From positions 126,820,001-126,884,000 of the forward strand of contig CM073886.1 of assembly GCA_037176705.1 (NCBI GenBank): a DNA stretch of 64,000 nucleotides. Direction: 5' to 3'. The notes under the pieces were generated by a model, which ran no database searches, was not told the origin of the DNA, and saw only the letters and a program-made list of their open reading frames with translations. Numbering within the stretch: position 1 is the first letter of the stretch; each line of letters begins with the position of its first letter. The translations under genes and the position numbers were made by a program. The stretch comes from Molossus alvarezi. Lineage: Eukaryota; Chordata; Mammalia; Chiroptera; Molossidae. Below are positions 1-11,866 of this stretch, piece after piece.

Positions 1-39
1 TGTAATGCAAATGCTGCGAACAACAGATTAGGACATCAA

Positions 40-278
40 GCCCTGGCCAGCTTGGCTTAGTGGCTAGAGTGCCGGCCCCCAGAGCAGAAGGTCTCAGACC
101 TCGGGTTCCATTTCTGGTCAAGGGCATGTACCTGGGTTGCAGGTTCAATTCCTGACCCTGGTTGGGATCACAGAGGAGGCAACCAATCAATGTGTCTCTC
201 TCACATAGATGTTTCTCTCTCTTGTTCCTTCCCTTCCACTCTATCTGCAAATCAATGGGCAAATATTCTGAAGACTAA
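40..278 (+). mobile_element. Ves SINE (bat tRNA-derived)
   Basis: The head reads ccctggccagcttggctta, followed by a B-box-like GGTTCCATTTC, the 'gaggcaaccaatcaatgtgt' block and a CT-rich 3' part. This is the standard order of Ves SINEs. The copy is diverged and non-coding. A (CA)n and TA-rich tract follows it to about position 320. Confidence 0.85.
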
Positions 279-436
279 CTAAAAATACACACACACACAC
301 ATACACATATATATATTATATCTTAAAACTAGCAATATATACAAAGAAGAAATATATCAAGACAATATTGGATGTATCCTGGGGATAAATCAATCAATGT
401 AACTCCATGCATTATAAGAATTCTTAAAAAGTTAAA

Positions 437-472
437 AAATAAATAAACAAATAAATAAATAAATAAATAAAA
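437..472. repeat. (AAAT)n simple repeat
   Basis: A run of aaataaataaat units. The rest of 279-498 is A+T-rich sequence with no gene signal. Confidence 0.8.
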
Positions 473-498
473 GAATTCTTTAAAATCTTATCTCAACA

Positions 499-722
499 GG
501 CCCAGCTGGTGTGGCTCAGAGGTTGAGCATTGACCCATGCACCAGGAGGTCACCGGTTCGATTCCCAGTCAGGATACATGCCCAGGTTGTGGGTCAAATC
601 CCCAGTAGGGGGCATGCAGGAGGCAGCCAATCAATGTTCTCTCTCATCGATGTGTTTCTATCTCATCCTTTCCCTCTCTCTCTCTAACAGCAATAAAGAA
701 AAAAAAATTAATAAATAAAATC
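499..722 (+). mobile_element. Ves SINE with intact target-site duplication
   Basis: The copy has a 'ctggtgtggctcagaggttgagcat' type head and ends in an A-rich tail. It is flanked by the 17 bp direct repeat aaatcttatctcaacag at 483-499 and 723-739, which is identical on both sides and marks a clean retroposition event. Confidence 0.9.
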
Positions 723-789
723 AAATCTTATCTCAACAGATATAGAAAAGTCCTTTGATAAAAATTCAATCTTCATTCATGTTAACATG

Positions 790-790
<1 letters not shown>

Positions 791-821
<31 letters not shown>
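791..821. repeat. (CA)n microsatellite
   Basis: An uninterrupted run of about 15 CA dinucleotides. Confidence 0.9.
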
Positions 822-824
<3 letters not shown>

Positions 825-913
825 TTTTATTCACTTCTAACAATCTTGCTATCTGCCTCTGGATCCAACCTCTAAGCCAGTCTGTCCAACAAGAATTAAA
901 CGATTTTACAGTC

Positions 914-1126
914 TTTTAAAAATATGTTTTTACTAAAAATTTTAGAGCGAGAGGGGAAGGGAGAGAGAAACATCAATGTGAGAGACATAAATCGATTGGC
1001 TGCCTCCTGCACGCCCCTGCTGGGGATGAACCAGAACCCTGGCCATGTGCTCTGACCGGGAATCCAACCAGGGCTTCTCAGTCTATGGGACAATGCTCAG
1101 TCTGCTGAGCTACACCCGCCAGGCAG
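914..1126 (-). mobile_element. Ves SINE, minus strand
   Basis: Read on the minus strand it has the tRNA-like head next to 1,126 and the CT-rich tail near 930. The flanks aattaaacgattttacag (left) and agttaaaggacttta (right) are diverged copies of one target site. Confidence 0.85.
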
Positions 1127-1149
1127 TTAAAGGACTTTATTATTTTGTG

Positions 1150-1232
1150 GTACGTACCCCTAGTGGGAACCGAACTCGGGACTCTCTGGTCCGCAGGCCG
1201 ACGCTCAACCGCTGAGCCAAACTGGCCAGGGC
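1150..1232 (-). mobile_element. Head-only short Ves derivative
   Basis: Only the tRNA-like part of the Ves SINE is present. On the minus strand it starts at ggccctggccagtttggctc and stops at the ...gtacc position, followed by an A-rich tail. The flanks agttaaaggacttta and aattaaacgacttta look like its target-site duplication. A second copy with the same 3' boundary lies at 20,813-20,918, so this may be a mobilised short form rather than a random truncation. Confidence 0.6.
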
Positions 1233-1899
1233 CAATTAAACGACTTTAGTGTGTGTGTAAAATATGACGGTCTAGCAGTCCCACAATAACAATAACAAAA
1301 TAACAAGAAGGTAATTATCCTCACATTTGGGGGGGGGGGGTCTGTGGTTCTCCAGACCACAGTCTCATGAGGTGTCCCCTCCTCCAGGCAGTGCCTCTGG
1401 TTTCATCTAGCTCAGAACCACTCCCGCAGTTCAGCAGCTGTTCGGCAGGGGGCAGCATGACCGCTCCCAGGAACAGTGGTTCTGGGTTGAGCAGTAAGTG
1501 CGCGGTCCTAGTTCTAGCCTGTGACCAAGGTTCTTGTTCTTCGAATGACCCAGGATGGAGGGTAGGGTGGCTGCGTCCAGCCTCTGCGCCCCCCCCCTCC
1601 CTTACAAGGAGCCCAAACCCCAGAACGAAATCTTGAGAGTGCTTCTCCACTCTCAGCTGAATGCGAAGGCCTGGCAATGACTTGAAAAGGAGATGCGGAT
1701 GCAGTGGGTTTGGGTTCTGCGTGTCTAACAGGCCCAGGTGACGCCCTGCTCCGCCTGCTGACCCCAGCTCAGTAGCCAGGTGGACTCTGCAGCCCGCCTC
1801 CATCGGGCTTCTCTGGAGCTACACGCGGGAAGAGGAAACAGGGCTTTTCTGGGTTTTGCTTTATAGCGAAAAGCAAATTTATTAAAAATTTTAGTCAAA
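1233..1899. other. Unassigned sequence
   Basis: Moderately GC-rich DNA with a G run near 1,330. Open frames occur on both strands (160 codons on the minus strand). They show no recognisable domain, no promoter and no polyadenylation signal, so no gene is called. Confidence 0.5.
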
Positions 1900-2161
1900 A
1901 TGTTAACACAGAGAAACCCTATTTCTATTTTTTTCTTGGTATGTGCATATATGTGTGCACACACCTGCAAATACATGTATATATGTACATACATACACAT
2001 GCACAAACACACGTGTAAAACTGTTCAACTGACATGCATGAACCTGGAACATGAAGTTTCATAGAAACTGATTCCAGACCCTTAAGGGTACCCATTTTTA
2101 GGTCACTATTTATATATAACTAGAAAATTGAAGATTCCACAATAGCTTCTCAGAAACACTG
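1900..2161 (-). repeat. Inverted fragment of low-copy repeat R
   Basis: The reverse complement of 2,130-2,161 matches 4,582-4,612 over about 31 bases, and weaker homology continues through 2,015-2,130. The part at 2,015-2,080 is also an inverted match of 3,478-3,545 with about 85-90 percent identity by eye. This is a diverged minus-strand piece of the R repeat described at 3,600-5,995. Confidence 0.65.
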
Positions 2162-3474
2162 GGGGTCACAGCCTGCAGCTGGGGAATAGGGGGTGAGGGG
2201 CGGCCCTGGATGGGGGGGGGGGGTCAGATTTGAGATGAAGACTGAGGATGGACCAGCTGTGAGTATGATACCTGGAGGAGGAGTACCAAGGAATTGTGGT
2301 GCTTGGAATAAACAGAGCTCATGTCACAGATTCATTCAGTTAAAACTTGTTAAAATGCTCTCAAAAGCTGTGGATGCTTTAAAATCTGAAAAGAAAGTGT
2401 AGACCCTAATAGTCAGAAGGGAATCCCAGGGATACTCTGTGCTAGGTCTTCTGAAGAACAGAAAATTTACTTTAAAAGGAAGATTAAAGTTTATTTTTCT
2501 TTTGTAATTACTACATGGGTCTATGGGACTTTTATATGAATCTAAGATGCATTCTGGATTCTTATCTCATATCTCTTCACATGGATAATTTTATCATCCT
2601 AGGAATGATGTTTATTATTACTCATCAATTATTCTCAACTATGTTAAAAAAATTTTATAAGAATGGAAAAATGATTAAGTTGTTTAGAAGATACAATGAT
2701 ACAATACTCAAGTTGTTATTGCATTCTCTCTCTCTCTCTCTCTCTCTCTTTGCATTGCTTCAAGAATTGCATCATCATTTAAAAAAATATAAATGAAGTC
2801 TGGAGACACCATCTTCGTAGTTTTTCTTTTACCTTTCATTGAACACAGTCAAGAATTTAGAGATTTTTATTTTTTACCCATATTGGCCAAGAATAGACAA
2901 GTTGACCAAAGAGGACATTTCCACAGTAATTAGACAACAGGACTCTAAGCCCTAATCAAGGTGGCAAAGTTGATCATAGAGTAAAATCTTAGACTATGAA
3001 TAATCAGATAATAATATTCTACATGAATTTTCCCAGACTCAAGAACTGATGAGTGAATATTATATTAATATGAAACTTGCATCCGGTTAGTCATTTGGTA
3101 GGAAGGACTTCACCATGCAGTATTTTGTGATAAGGACTTGGGACATCCCTTTTTGCTAAATGGATAGACAGGACTCCTGCATTTCATATGTTTGTGAGTG
3201 AACATTTACTGGATACAGCTTGGAGGGGAAGGTGTGCAAAGCAATAGCTATGGACACGTAGGGGTGAGGAGGGGAACGGATGGAATCGAAATGAAAATGA
3301 ATCATTGGGTTGATCATTCTGACATGTTGAAAAATGAAAATATTTTAATATCGGGGAACAAAGAATAGGGCTGTCCTCCACAAAATTATGAGCCAAGAAA
3401 AATTTCAGAGGCACTGAATTTCTACAGTGCCAGTGCAAGAAGAAGTATTGATCATCTGTCAGACACACACAAAA
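2162..3474. other. Unassigned A+T-rich sequence
   Basis: It lies between two oppositely oriented R fragments. It holds a poly-G run near 2,213 and a (TC)n tract at about 2,727-2,750. No gene, SINE or L1 was recognised. Confidence 0.5.
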
Positions 3475-3599
3475 TCTGGAATCAGTTTTTACGAAACTGC
3501 ATGTCCCAGGTTCATGCGGGTCAGTTGAACAGTTTTATGTAAATGAAGTAACCTCTTTTACATGTGCGCCATGTGTGTATGTAAATATATATACACACA
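3475..3599 (+). repeat. Fragment of repeat R, direct orientation
   Basis: The block at 3,478-3,545 is the inverted partner of 2,015-2,080. It runs directly into R copy A. Confidence 0.55.
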
Positions 3600-4324
3600 G
3601 AGGTGTCTGATGTTAGGTGTGGCCAGCTGTGGAGCTGGGCCCTTCACCTGCCCTGCCCACCAGCGAAGAGCAACAGACAGAAAACAGCCCAGGAGCCTCC
3701 ACTTAGCCAGGGAACCGCTCCCGCCCCGGGGCCCTGGCCATTCCTGTCCCTGACACCGTCTCAGGCTCAAGCTACTGAACTGCGCTCTGCAGCGCCTCCT
3801 CCGCCTTCTCCCGGCCTCCTCCGCCTTCTCCCAGCCTCCTCTCCAATCGCACCCAGAAGGGCAGGGTCCCTCAGGGGCTGACCACCCCGCAGCAGCTGTC
3901 CTTACCCCTCCGACTCTGCGCAAACACTGCCCGGCGCCTGCTTGCATCCCCTGCAGGTGACCCGCTCCAGGATCGCTGGGGTGGTAGGCGAAGGTCGTGG
4001 AGACGGGTGAACTGGACACGTGGCCTGGGAAACCAGCCATCCTGAGCGCCTGGAGAGGATGCGCTCTGCGGCTCCAGGATCCCACAGTGGGGGTGGGGAG
4101 TGCGCTTGCGATCCCTACTCGGACTGGGTGACTTTTGCAACATGCTCAATCTCTTGACTCCGAAGGAACTTGAGTTCCCTCGTCCAAGGCCATCCAAGGC
4201 CCACAGGAGCTCCTGGAGAACAAAGCCTAGCCAGGTGTCAATCACCCTGGCAGGTGCAGTATGCAGCGCCACGTTAGAACCCCCCTAAGATGAATGCGAA
4301 TACAGATGGGCCCCCCAGTGTTCC

Positions 4325-4578
4325 TTTTTCTTTTTTTAATCCTCACTCCAGCACACTTTAGCATTTATCTCCTGATAAAGAGGGAGGGACAGAGGCTGGA
4401 GGGAGAGAAAGAAAGAGAAACATGGATGCCAGAGACACATCGACTGGAGCCACGCACACAACCCCAACAGGGGCCAGGGAAGAACTGCAACAGAGGTACG
4501 TGCCCTTAGCAGGAACCGAACCCGAAACTCTCTGGTCCGCAGGCCAGGCTCCAATCGCTGAGCCATACGGGCCAGTGT
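4325..4578 (-). mobile_element. Ves SINE inside R copy A
   Basis: A minus-strand Ves with its 'atcctcactccagcaca' end on the left and 'tgagccatacgggccag' head on the right. It is flanked by ccccagtgtt on both sides. It is absent from copies B, C and D, so it inserted after the duplication. Confidence 0.85.
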
Positions 4579-5019
4579 CGGACCCCCAGTGTTTCTGAGA
4601 AGCTATTGTGGGACCATCCATTTTCAAGTGATATAGGAATAGGGAACACAAACAGGGTCCCCCTAAGGATCTGGCTTTTTCATTCCACAACATGAAGTTA
4701 CAGAACTACATCCTTTCATTTCATTAGCCCAATGCATACCTTTTTTGGGGGAATTGAAAATGAGGCAGTAAAACCTCCATAGGACTGACTAATTGGGGCG
4801 AGGGGTTGTCTATTAAAACCGAAAGTCCGTTATACAATAAAACAGGTTTTCTGAATGTGTACATTAAAAAAAACAAACAAACAAACAAACCAAAAATGAG
4901 TTCGTCGACCAGTTTTCACTTATGTAGACACTTTTGTGTAATTGGAATGAAGTATAGATGAAAGGTTAAATTTCACAGAAAAGTTTTCTATGTGTATTAT
5001 GGTTATTTTATTTTATTTT

Positions 5020-5235
5020 AAATGTTTTTATTTATTGATATTTAGAGAAAGAGGAAAGGAGAAGGAGAGAGAGATAGAAACATCAATGAGAGAGAACATC
5101 AATTGGCTGCCTCCTTCATGCCCCCCACTGGTGATTTGGCCCACAACCTGAGCATGTGCCCTGACCAGGAATCAAACCCAATGACCTCTTGGTGCAGGGT
5201 CCACGATCAACCACTGAGCCACACCAGTCAGGCTG
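5020..5235 (-). mobile_element. Ves SINE inside R copy A
   Basis: A minus-strand Ves ('gagccacaccagtcaggc' head at the right end, A/T-rich tail at left). It splits sequence that is continuous in copy B near 11,230-11,250. Confidence 0.85.
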
Positions 5236-5859
5236 CATTAGGGTCATTTTAAATCCCTACTGAATAGGTCTAGGAAGAACCTACCTTCAACAGTCACCCT
5301 TCCCCCCCACAAACGAATGCACTCGGCTGGGGCGTGGCCTTGTGCAGGTCAGAACACCCCACCCAAGGGCTCAAAGCTGCTGCAGGAGGAAGTCACTCCA
5401 GGACCACAGCTCCAATCACCGCTGGCGCCAAGCAGAGTGATCCCCAGAGAACCATTTGCAGAAAATTGATCCATGTGTAGGAAGGAGCTGTGACTCTTGG
5501 ATTTCAATAGAGAGACTATAACTGTAGATATGTAATATTTATTTTTGTTCCCAAAAATTACTAGAATATTTTCCAACATACATCCTATTTGTTGATTTGT
5601 TAAAAAAAAAAAATACATATATATATTGACTAAATCACACACAAAAATAACCTGTTAACTTAATGACAAGCAAATCTTGGTCAAAAGACATTTTAAAATT
5701 AATGGGGTGTTCATTTTCACCTATGCTATAGGGACTGGAAAATTGTCTGTTAAACTGAGATCCACAAAATAAACTTTACTGTGTTATTAAAATGTGTTAT
5801 TTTACTCTTTTTCAAGCCCTTAGATGTGGCTATGGGCATGCTCATCTTAAGGAGAACAG

Positions 5860-5995
5860 ACTGCTGTAAACATAGCTTAATGTGTTTGAACCATATGATA
5901 ATCATAAACCAAAAATCTACAAGAGATATTCAAGAAATAAAGAGAAAGGAATCCAAACACCACACTGCAGAAAATCATCAACATATGAGGTGGGG
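5860..5995 (+). mobile_element. L1 fragment near ORF2 start
   Basis: The text 'accatatgataatcataaaccaaaa' to 'aaatcatcaacatatgag' resembles the inter-ORF and ORF2-start region of mammalian L1. The same piece ends R copy B at 11,965-12,425. Confidence 0.5.
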
Positions 5996-8099
5996 CTGGA
6001 GAAGGGCAACGGGCTGCCTCAGGTCCTTAGGTGCCCCCAGGTCATACTGCCATGGACTTGAGCAAACCTCCCCTCCCCGTGGTGGGCATGGGCATGGCCA
6101 GGTGTCCCTGGGCTCATGACAAAGGAACTGTATTTCTGGGTCTGAAACAAGGTTAGAATTTAATCTGGGCAAATCTAGGAGCTGTGAGAGGGTGAGGCAG
6201 GAATCGGGGTACACATAAAGCCTGTCTCTTGGAGAAGTTTCCTTCTTAGTCAAATAAGCTGCTGCATTAGGTGTTTAGTTTCAGCATCCTCTCCACCCTC
6301 CAGCCTCAGCACCACCGCCATTACCAGGTCCTGACCCATCAGACTGGACGTCTTGACCTCTGAGATCCATGGGTGCTCCGAGGGACTGGAGAAACTCTAT
6401 TATCCTGTCCCAGGATTCCTGAGTTAGGAAAATTCACACAAAGAAAAGACATTCAAATATCTTTATTAAAAGCATTGATTTAATCCTGGATGCCGATACA
6501 TGGAGTGAGGAAAGATGCCAACTATCAAGACATTTTGCTTTTTCTAATGTTCTATCCTCGTCCAAATATCATAATCAATATAAAAACCAATATTCATAAT
6601 ATATGTTGAAAACAGAAAGCAACCATTATTTAACCATGTTATTGAAAAATCTAGATTCATTTTTCTAAGATTGTTTAAACAAAGAGATTATTGTAAGTTA
6701 GCAAGTAGAATGTGGAATGTAATAGCACCGTTGTATTTGTTTTTATTGTTTGTACAAACAGAAATAGAATACACTCAAATACTGGACATTCAGTATAGAA
6801 AAATGTATTGGGAGACAGGAACTAAATGACACTGAGAAAACCCTGAACACACAGACTTTTGCCTGAAATACAGGTGTGACTCTCAGAACCTCAGAGCACA
6901 GCACCCGGTTCAGGAGAAACCACAGGCCCCAGTGGAGTCTCCCTGGCTGAAGCCACCAGACTTCACATCTAACCAACTGCAGTCGGAGCCTCTCCCAGGA
7001 GTGCCATGTTCCACCAGCCTGTGACTGCCCCAGATCAACTTCTAGTGAGGTGATCTGCCAGACAGGACCCTGTTGCCCTTCCCCCACAGAAAGGTTCCCC
7101 TGCCTGACCCCTGCCTTTTGTCCTTTGGCTAGTAACTTCCTGGCCCCGCCCAGTTTGTGCCTACAACACCTTCCATTGTGTTCCCTCCTCTGAGCAGCTC
7201 TCTGTTGAGTAGATGAGATGCTGCCTGGTTCATGGAAAATTCAATAGATCCGGTCTTTACTTTTCCTTGGATGAATCTTTGTTCTCTAACAACTGAATGA
7301 ATCGATGTGTATACTTTTCTTTGGTGTCATTCTGCCTGTGGGTATATTCCCAGATCAATCCTCCCCCAGGGGACTGTTTCATGTGCTGAAGGTGGTAAGT
7401 GGCCATCAGAGTGTCCACCTTGGGGCAGCAGACAGGTGAAGCCTGCAAGGCTCATCAGAGGTTCGTCTGCCAGCACCGGAAGCAACAGACGAGTGGACAT
7501 CCAAAGTGATCTTAGAAATTTCCAATTGACTTTAAAATAGGAACAAGTGAGGTATAAACTTTGATCACTTTATCTGAATATCAGATGTATACACACAAAA
7601 CAATGTCAATTACAACACTGAAACACGAACAAAGCTGTGCCCAGTGGAAGAACTGCAAGAGAAGAAAGGAGGGAGAGAGAGTGGAATCACTATCAATGGA
7701 AAGCACCTAATGACATAAAACCGAATAGCTTGTTTGGAAACAAACAAACAAACCAACACAACACTGGAAAACTTGGCATCAACTGAATGTTTGCCCACTA
7801 GCTATGGAAACCACAGCACATTTGAAGTTTTCCTCTGAGAAATCCAGTGTAGACAATAGTAAACATTACAATTGTCCCTAAGGTTTGGATTCTCCCTTCC
7901 CTGCTCTCCCCCAGTGACTCCTTTAGCCATTTCAAAGCTGAGAGGACCTGCAGCTCACTGAAGCCCCAGAGTTAAGGAGCTTGGTCATCTTGCCAGGATC
8001 TAAGCTGTCAGAGACTCACCTTTAAAACCGACATTCCTCTGTGCACAGAGAACACACGTGAGAAGTGCATGTGCCTGGAGCTGTGCCCCACAGTGCTAC
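5996..8099. other. Unassigned sequence
   Basis: Mixed-composition DNA with no SINE or L1. The open frames (114 codons on the minus strand at 6,743-7,087, others below 80) carry no recognised motif. An older repeat is possible but was not identified. Confidence 0.5.
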
Positions 8100-8120
8100 A
8101 AATAGCCACTCCTTCCAAGA

Positions 8121-8212
8121 GGCGGGGAAGCAATTTGCAATGCAAATGAGAGCCAGTCTGGGGGGAGTGGGCTCTCCCTTCCCAGGGCGGGTCCCAGAGG
8201 GACAGGATAAAA
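8121..8212 (+). promoter_or_regulatory. TATA promoter with octamer and GC boxes
   Basis: A GC box (ggcgggg, 8,121-8,127), a perfect octamer ATGCAAAT (8,140-8,147), a second GC box (gggcggg, 8,184-8,190) and ATAAAA (8,207-8,212) lie within 92 bp. The ATG of the following ORF is 84 bp past the TATA box. Octamer plus TATA is typical of H2B-like and Oct-factor-driven promoters. Binding here is inferred. Confidence 0.5.
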
Positions 8213-8295
8213 GGTCCTGGCTGCCACCGGACAGAATCCTTCGCCTCTTCTCCTCCACCAGCTTCAGGTCTCCGCCTGCTCAGGAGGCTGCATCC

Positions 8296-8736
8296 ATGGA
8301 ATCGCATCCACTCACCGTGGATCACGCGCCTTGCATGTGGGACGGTCCAGAGCCCACCATGCCCCCGGGCCTGGAGCAGGACCGAGAACTGGCCTGGGCC
8401 TGGGCCATGGACAACTTCCCTGCGCTGTGCCGCCCCAGCTGCGTACCCGGCCGCCTGCGCGGGGAACCGAGCTGCGGTGCGCGCGGGCCGCTGCGCCCTG
8501 CTTGTCCCTGGGCCGCCGGGGATCCCGGAGCTGACAGCGGCCAGCAGCGCGGCCCAGACCCGCGCGTCCACGACCCGTGGGCACTTGCAGGGGAGGCCGA
8601 TGTGACAGACCACAACGCCCAGCAGTTCCTGAAGCAGCCAGGAGATGCCAGCACCGGCTGTGATGGGGAGACAGACTCTCCGGGCGCCTCGCTGAGTCCA
8701 AGCCGCCCCCGCAAACGGCTGAAAACCCAGGCTTAA
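8296..8736 (+). CDS. Intronless 146-aa ORF of unknown function
   Basis: The ORF runs from ATG 8,296 to TAA 8,734-8,736. I chose this start because it is the first ATG downstream of the TATA box at 8,207. The frame stays open upstream to 8,065, but that part lies in the promoter. The product begins MESHPL, is rich in Pro, Gly, Arg and Cys, and ends in a basic nuclear-localisation-like tail (SPSRPRKRLKTQA). AATAAA follows 88 bp after the stop. There is no signal peptide, membrane helix or domain I recognise. TATA, ORF and poly(A) signal in about 620 bp suggest an intronless (perhaps germline) gene or an aged retrogene. Open antisense frames over the same DNA show that CpG-rich composition alone could give this ORF, so coding status is uncertain. 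Confidence 0.4.
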   Translation: MESHPLTVDHAPCMWDGPEPTMPPGLEQDRELAWAWAMDNFPALCRPSCVPGRLRGEPSCGARGPLRPACPWAAGDPGADSGQQRGPDPRVHDPWALAGEADVTDHNAQQFLKQPGDASTGCDGETDSPGASLSPSRPRKRLKTQA

Positions 8737-8823
8737 CCCTCCAGGAGCCCGGACAGAAGGCCGCCCGCCCTGCTCCAGGGGCCCCGCACCTACCGGCCTG
8801 CGCCTATCACCTCGTCCTGATTA

Positions 8824-8829
8824 AATAAA
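8824..8829 (+). promoter_or_regulatory. Polyadenylation signal AATAAA
   Basis: A canonical hexamer in 'attaaataaac', 88 bp after the stop of the 8,296-8,736 ORF and on the same strand. Confidence 0.5.
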
Positions 8830-8919
8830 CAAAAGGCCAACTATGGAGCTTTCAGAGGCAAACTGAGGAAGTATCAGCCGGCCTGTACTCCTCTGAATGA
8901 ATGTGTCCTCTAAGCGAAT

Positions 8920-9250
8920 TTGTTAGTTGTTAGAACTTAGAAAACAGAATGAATAGCAGGATAGTTATGTGCTGACCCAGTTCACCCAGTTCCCTTCCGC
9001 CTCAGCTCCCTCCCGCCTCCGTTCCCTCCCGCTTATCACCAACTGCCTCCGCTTCTGGACTTGCTTGCTCTCCCCAAGGCCAACAAGAAATGCCAGCTGC
9101 AGAAGTTTGTAACAAGCCCCTTATAAAATAAAGAAGTAGCTGAAAGTCGGGGCTGGTCTCCGAGAACTGGGGATCAGTCATCTGCCTGCCTTCTCTCTAT
9201 TTGGCTTTGATTGGGCTCTGGTGGGCTCTGGGTTCTTTGGCGCCACAACA
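8920..9250 (+). other. Possible solo LTR
   Basis: The segment begins tgttag and ends caaca. It has TATAAAA (9,122-9,128) overlapping AATAAA (9,127-9,132), followed by a CT/GT-rich U5-like part. This is LTR-like, but no target-site duplication was found and no second copy is in the window. DNA at 9,251-9,559, with another AATAAA near 9,360, is unassigned. Confidence 0.3.
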
Positions 9251-11818
9251 CACACACCCCAGGAGGAGTCCCGAGACCCCTGCAGAGCTGCCTGCCTGCC
9301 CCTGCCTCTCCCCACCGACTCACAGACTCTTCTAGGACTAACTCCTCTCTGAATGGAGTCAATAAAGTGCCGAGTTCCTCTGCTCTTGCAAACACGAACC
9401 TTGCCTTTGTTCCCTTCTTGCATCTGTACCTTCATCGCACCATTAAACCCTTTCCCCCTCCTCCCCGAGCTCCTGATTCTCACCAGGGGCAGCGGGACTG
9501 CAAGATGCAGAGGTGGCCCTGGGGCGGGGAGGGGAGAGAAGCCCTGGGTGTTATGGGGGAGGGAAGAGAACTTCAGGGTCACACACCGGGAGGTGAGTAG
9601 TCTGAATGTGCCCAGAGCACCCCTGGGCAGGGTACAGAGACCCGCTGTCCACAACCCCCAAAGAATCAGAGTTGCCTCCGGGAGAGACCGTCCCCTCTGC
9701 AGCCTCCTTTGGCCCCATCACCTCGCTCCAGGACCAGCGACTGGTGTCTGAGACCTTGAGGCCCTTTGGAGCGACCTCCTGCTCAGACAGCCGCCACCGC
9801 TCGTCCTGGGGCAGTAGATCCCAAGCGCTGTGGGCCAGAACAGGCTGGCCACCAAGGACCCCTGAGATGTCCACTGAGTCCCCTCACGGCACCCTCCTCC
9901 CTGAGCCAACGACCTTCCGGTCACATTTCTGCATTTGCTCCTTGATGATATAGGCAGAGGTGTCCTTAGATTCTTAGAAAATTTTCCTTCTGCGACAAAA
10001 CAAAGGTGCCCCAAACACTGCCAGTCCCTTCTTCCTCCCTTCCTTCCTGCTCTGTCCGTGGTGGAGGCCCAGGCAGAGGTGGGCGTGGGCGGTGCTGATT
10101 CCAGCGGGGACCCGGGGTCCCTAGTCCTTGCTGGGCGCCGGCGGGGCATTGGGAACCCCTGTACTCACATTGGTGGCCAGCTTGGCTTTTCACCTCACTT
10201 GCCCACACGCGATGGGCCTCCAAAAACAACAGACAGGCAGCAGCCCCAGGACTCCACTGAGCCAGGGAAACTCTCCTGCTCCGGGGCCCTCCCTGGCCCT
10301 TCCGGTCCCTGGACCATCTCAGGGTCCCTCGGGGCGCAGGCATCTGAACGCCGCTCTTTGGCGCCTCCTCTGCCTTCTCCCGGCCTCCTCTCCAATCGCA
10401 CCCAGAAGGGCAGGGTCCCTCAGGAGCTGACCACCCCGCAGCAGCTGTCCTTACCCCTCCGACTCTCCGCTAGCCCTTCTCCCAGCGCCTGCTCCTAACC
10501 CGTGGAGGTGGCCCGCTGCAGGGTCCCTGGGTGGTAGGGAAGGTGGCGGAGACCTTCATGCCTGGAGAGGATGCGCTCTGCGGCCCTGGGACCCCACAGG
10601 GGTGGGGTGTTCGCTGGCGATCCCTACTCAGACTGGGTGACTTTTCCAACCTGCCCCAGCTCTCCATGCCAAGGGGACTTGAGCCCCCTCATGCAAGGCC
10701 ATCGGGGAGCCTACAGGGAGCTCTCCCTGGACAACGAAGCCTAGCCAGGGGTCAATCACCGGGGCAGGCACAGCGACCAGAACCTCCTTAGAATTCCCCC
10801 AGGAGTGAATGCGAATACACGTGGGCCCAGTGTTTCTGAGGAGCTCTTGCGGGACCATCCGTTTCTAGTGATAGAGAACTGGGGAAAGCAGACAGGGTCC
10901 CCTTAGGGACCGAGCTTCTCTCATCCCACATCCTGTAGTCATAGAACAACGTCCTCTCATTTCATTAGTCCAATGGGTATCTTTCTGGGGGGATTGAAAA
11001 TGAGGCAGTAAACCTTTACAGGACAGGCTAATTGGGGCGAGGGGTGTGTGTTAAAGCCCAAAGTCCATTACACAATAAAACAGCTTTTCCGAATGCGTGC
11101 ATTAAAAAAAATTGACAGATTAGTTAGTTGACCATTTTGTTTTTGTTTTTTTTACTTATGTAGACACTTTCGCGTAATCAGAATGAAGCATGGATAAAGT
11201 TTAATTTCTCAGAAAAGTTTTCTACGTGTATTACGGTCATTTTAAATTCCTACTTCAGGGGTCCAGGAAGTATCCGCCTTCACCCGCCAGGGCCAGTAAA
11301 CAAATGCGCCCGCTGGGGCGTGGCCTCCTGCAGGGCAGAACACCCCACCCCAGGCTCAAACCTGCTTAGGAGTCACTCCAGGACCGCAGATCCAATCACC
11401 GCTGGCGCCAAGTCTTGTGACCTCCCAGAACCATTTGCAGAACATTGAACAGTTTGTAGGAGCCTGTGGTGACTCTTGGATTGCAATATAGAGACTATAG
11501 CTGTAGACATGTAATATTTATTTTTGTTCGCAAAAATTACTAGTGTGTTTTTCCAACATATGTCCTATTCGCTGAAATTTGTTAAAAATAACACTGAATG
11601 AATCACAAAATAAATAACCTGCTAACTTAATGATAAGCAAATCTTGGTATAAAAGGCATTTTAAAATTAATGGGGTGTTCACTTTCACCAATGCTATAGG
11701 GACTGGAAAATTGTCTGTTAAACTGAGATCCACAAAATCCACAAAATAAACTGTACTGTATTATTTCACTTTTTTCTTAGCCCTTAGTTGTGGCTATGGG
11801 CATGCTCATCTTGAGGGC

Positions 11819-11823
<5 letters not shown>

Positions 11824-11862
<39 letters not shown>
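11824..11862. repeat. (TG)n microsatellite
   Basis: About 19 TG units inside R copy B, not present in copy A. Confidence 0.9.

Positions 11863-11866
<4 letters not shown>

Larger units (their letters stand above)
3600..5995 (+). repeat. Low-copy repeat R, copy A
   Basis: This is colinear with copies B (9,560-12,430), C (43,279-44,880) and D (55,880-56,152 plus 61,601-64,000). Shared landmarks in order are 'ccaatcgcacccagaag', 'accaccccgcagcagctgtc', 'gcgatccctact', 'gagaacaaagcctagccagg', 'ctcatttcattag', 'ccaatcaccgctggcgcc' and 'gctatagggactggaaaatt'. The 5' half is CpG-rich and the 3' half A+T-rich. Near 5,860 it passes into an L1 ORF2-start-like piece that copy B shares, so the duplicated unit includes that piece. 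No ORF is conserved between copies. I read it as a segmental duplication or an unnamed interspersed element, not as a coding gene. Confidence 0.7.

Noticed and set aside
8008..8714. Antisense frames of 129-201 codons over the 8.3 kb gene candidate
   Set aside because: They overlap the ORF that has the TATA and AATAAA context and have no signals of their own. They do weaken confidence in the sense ORF.
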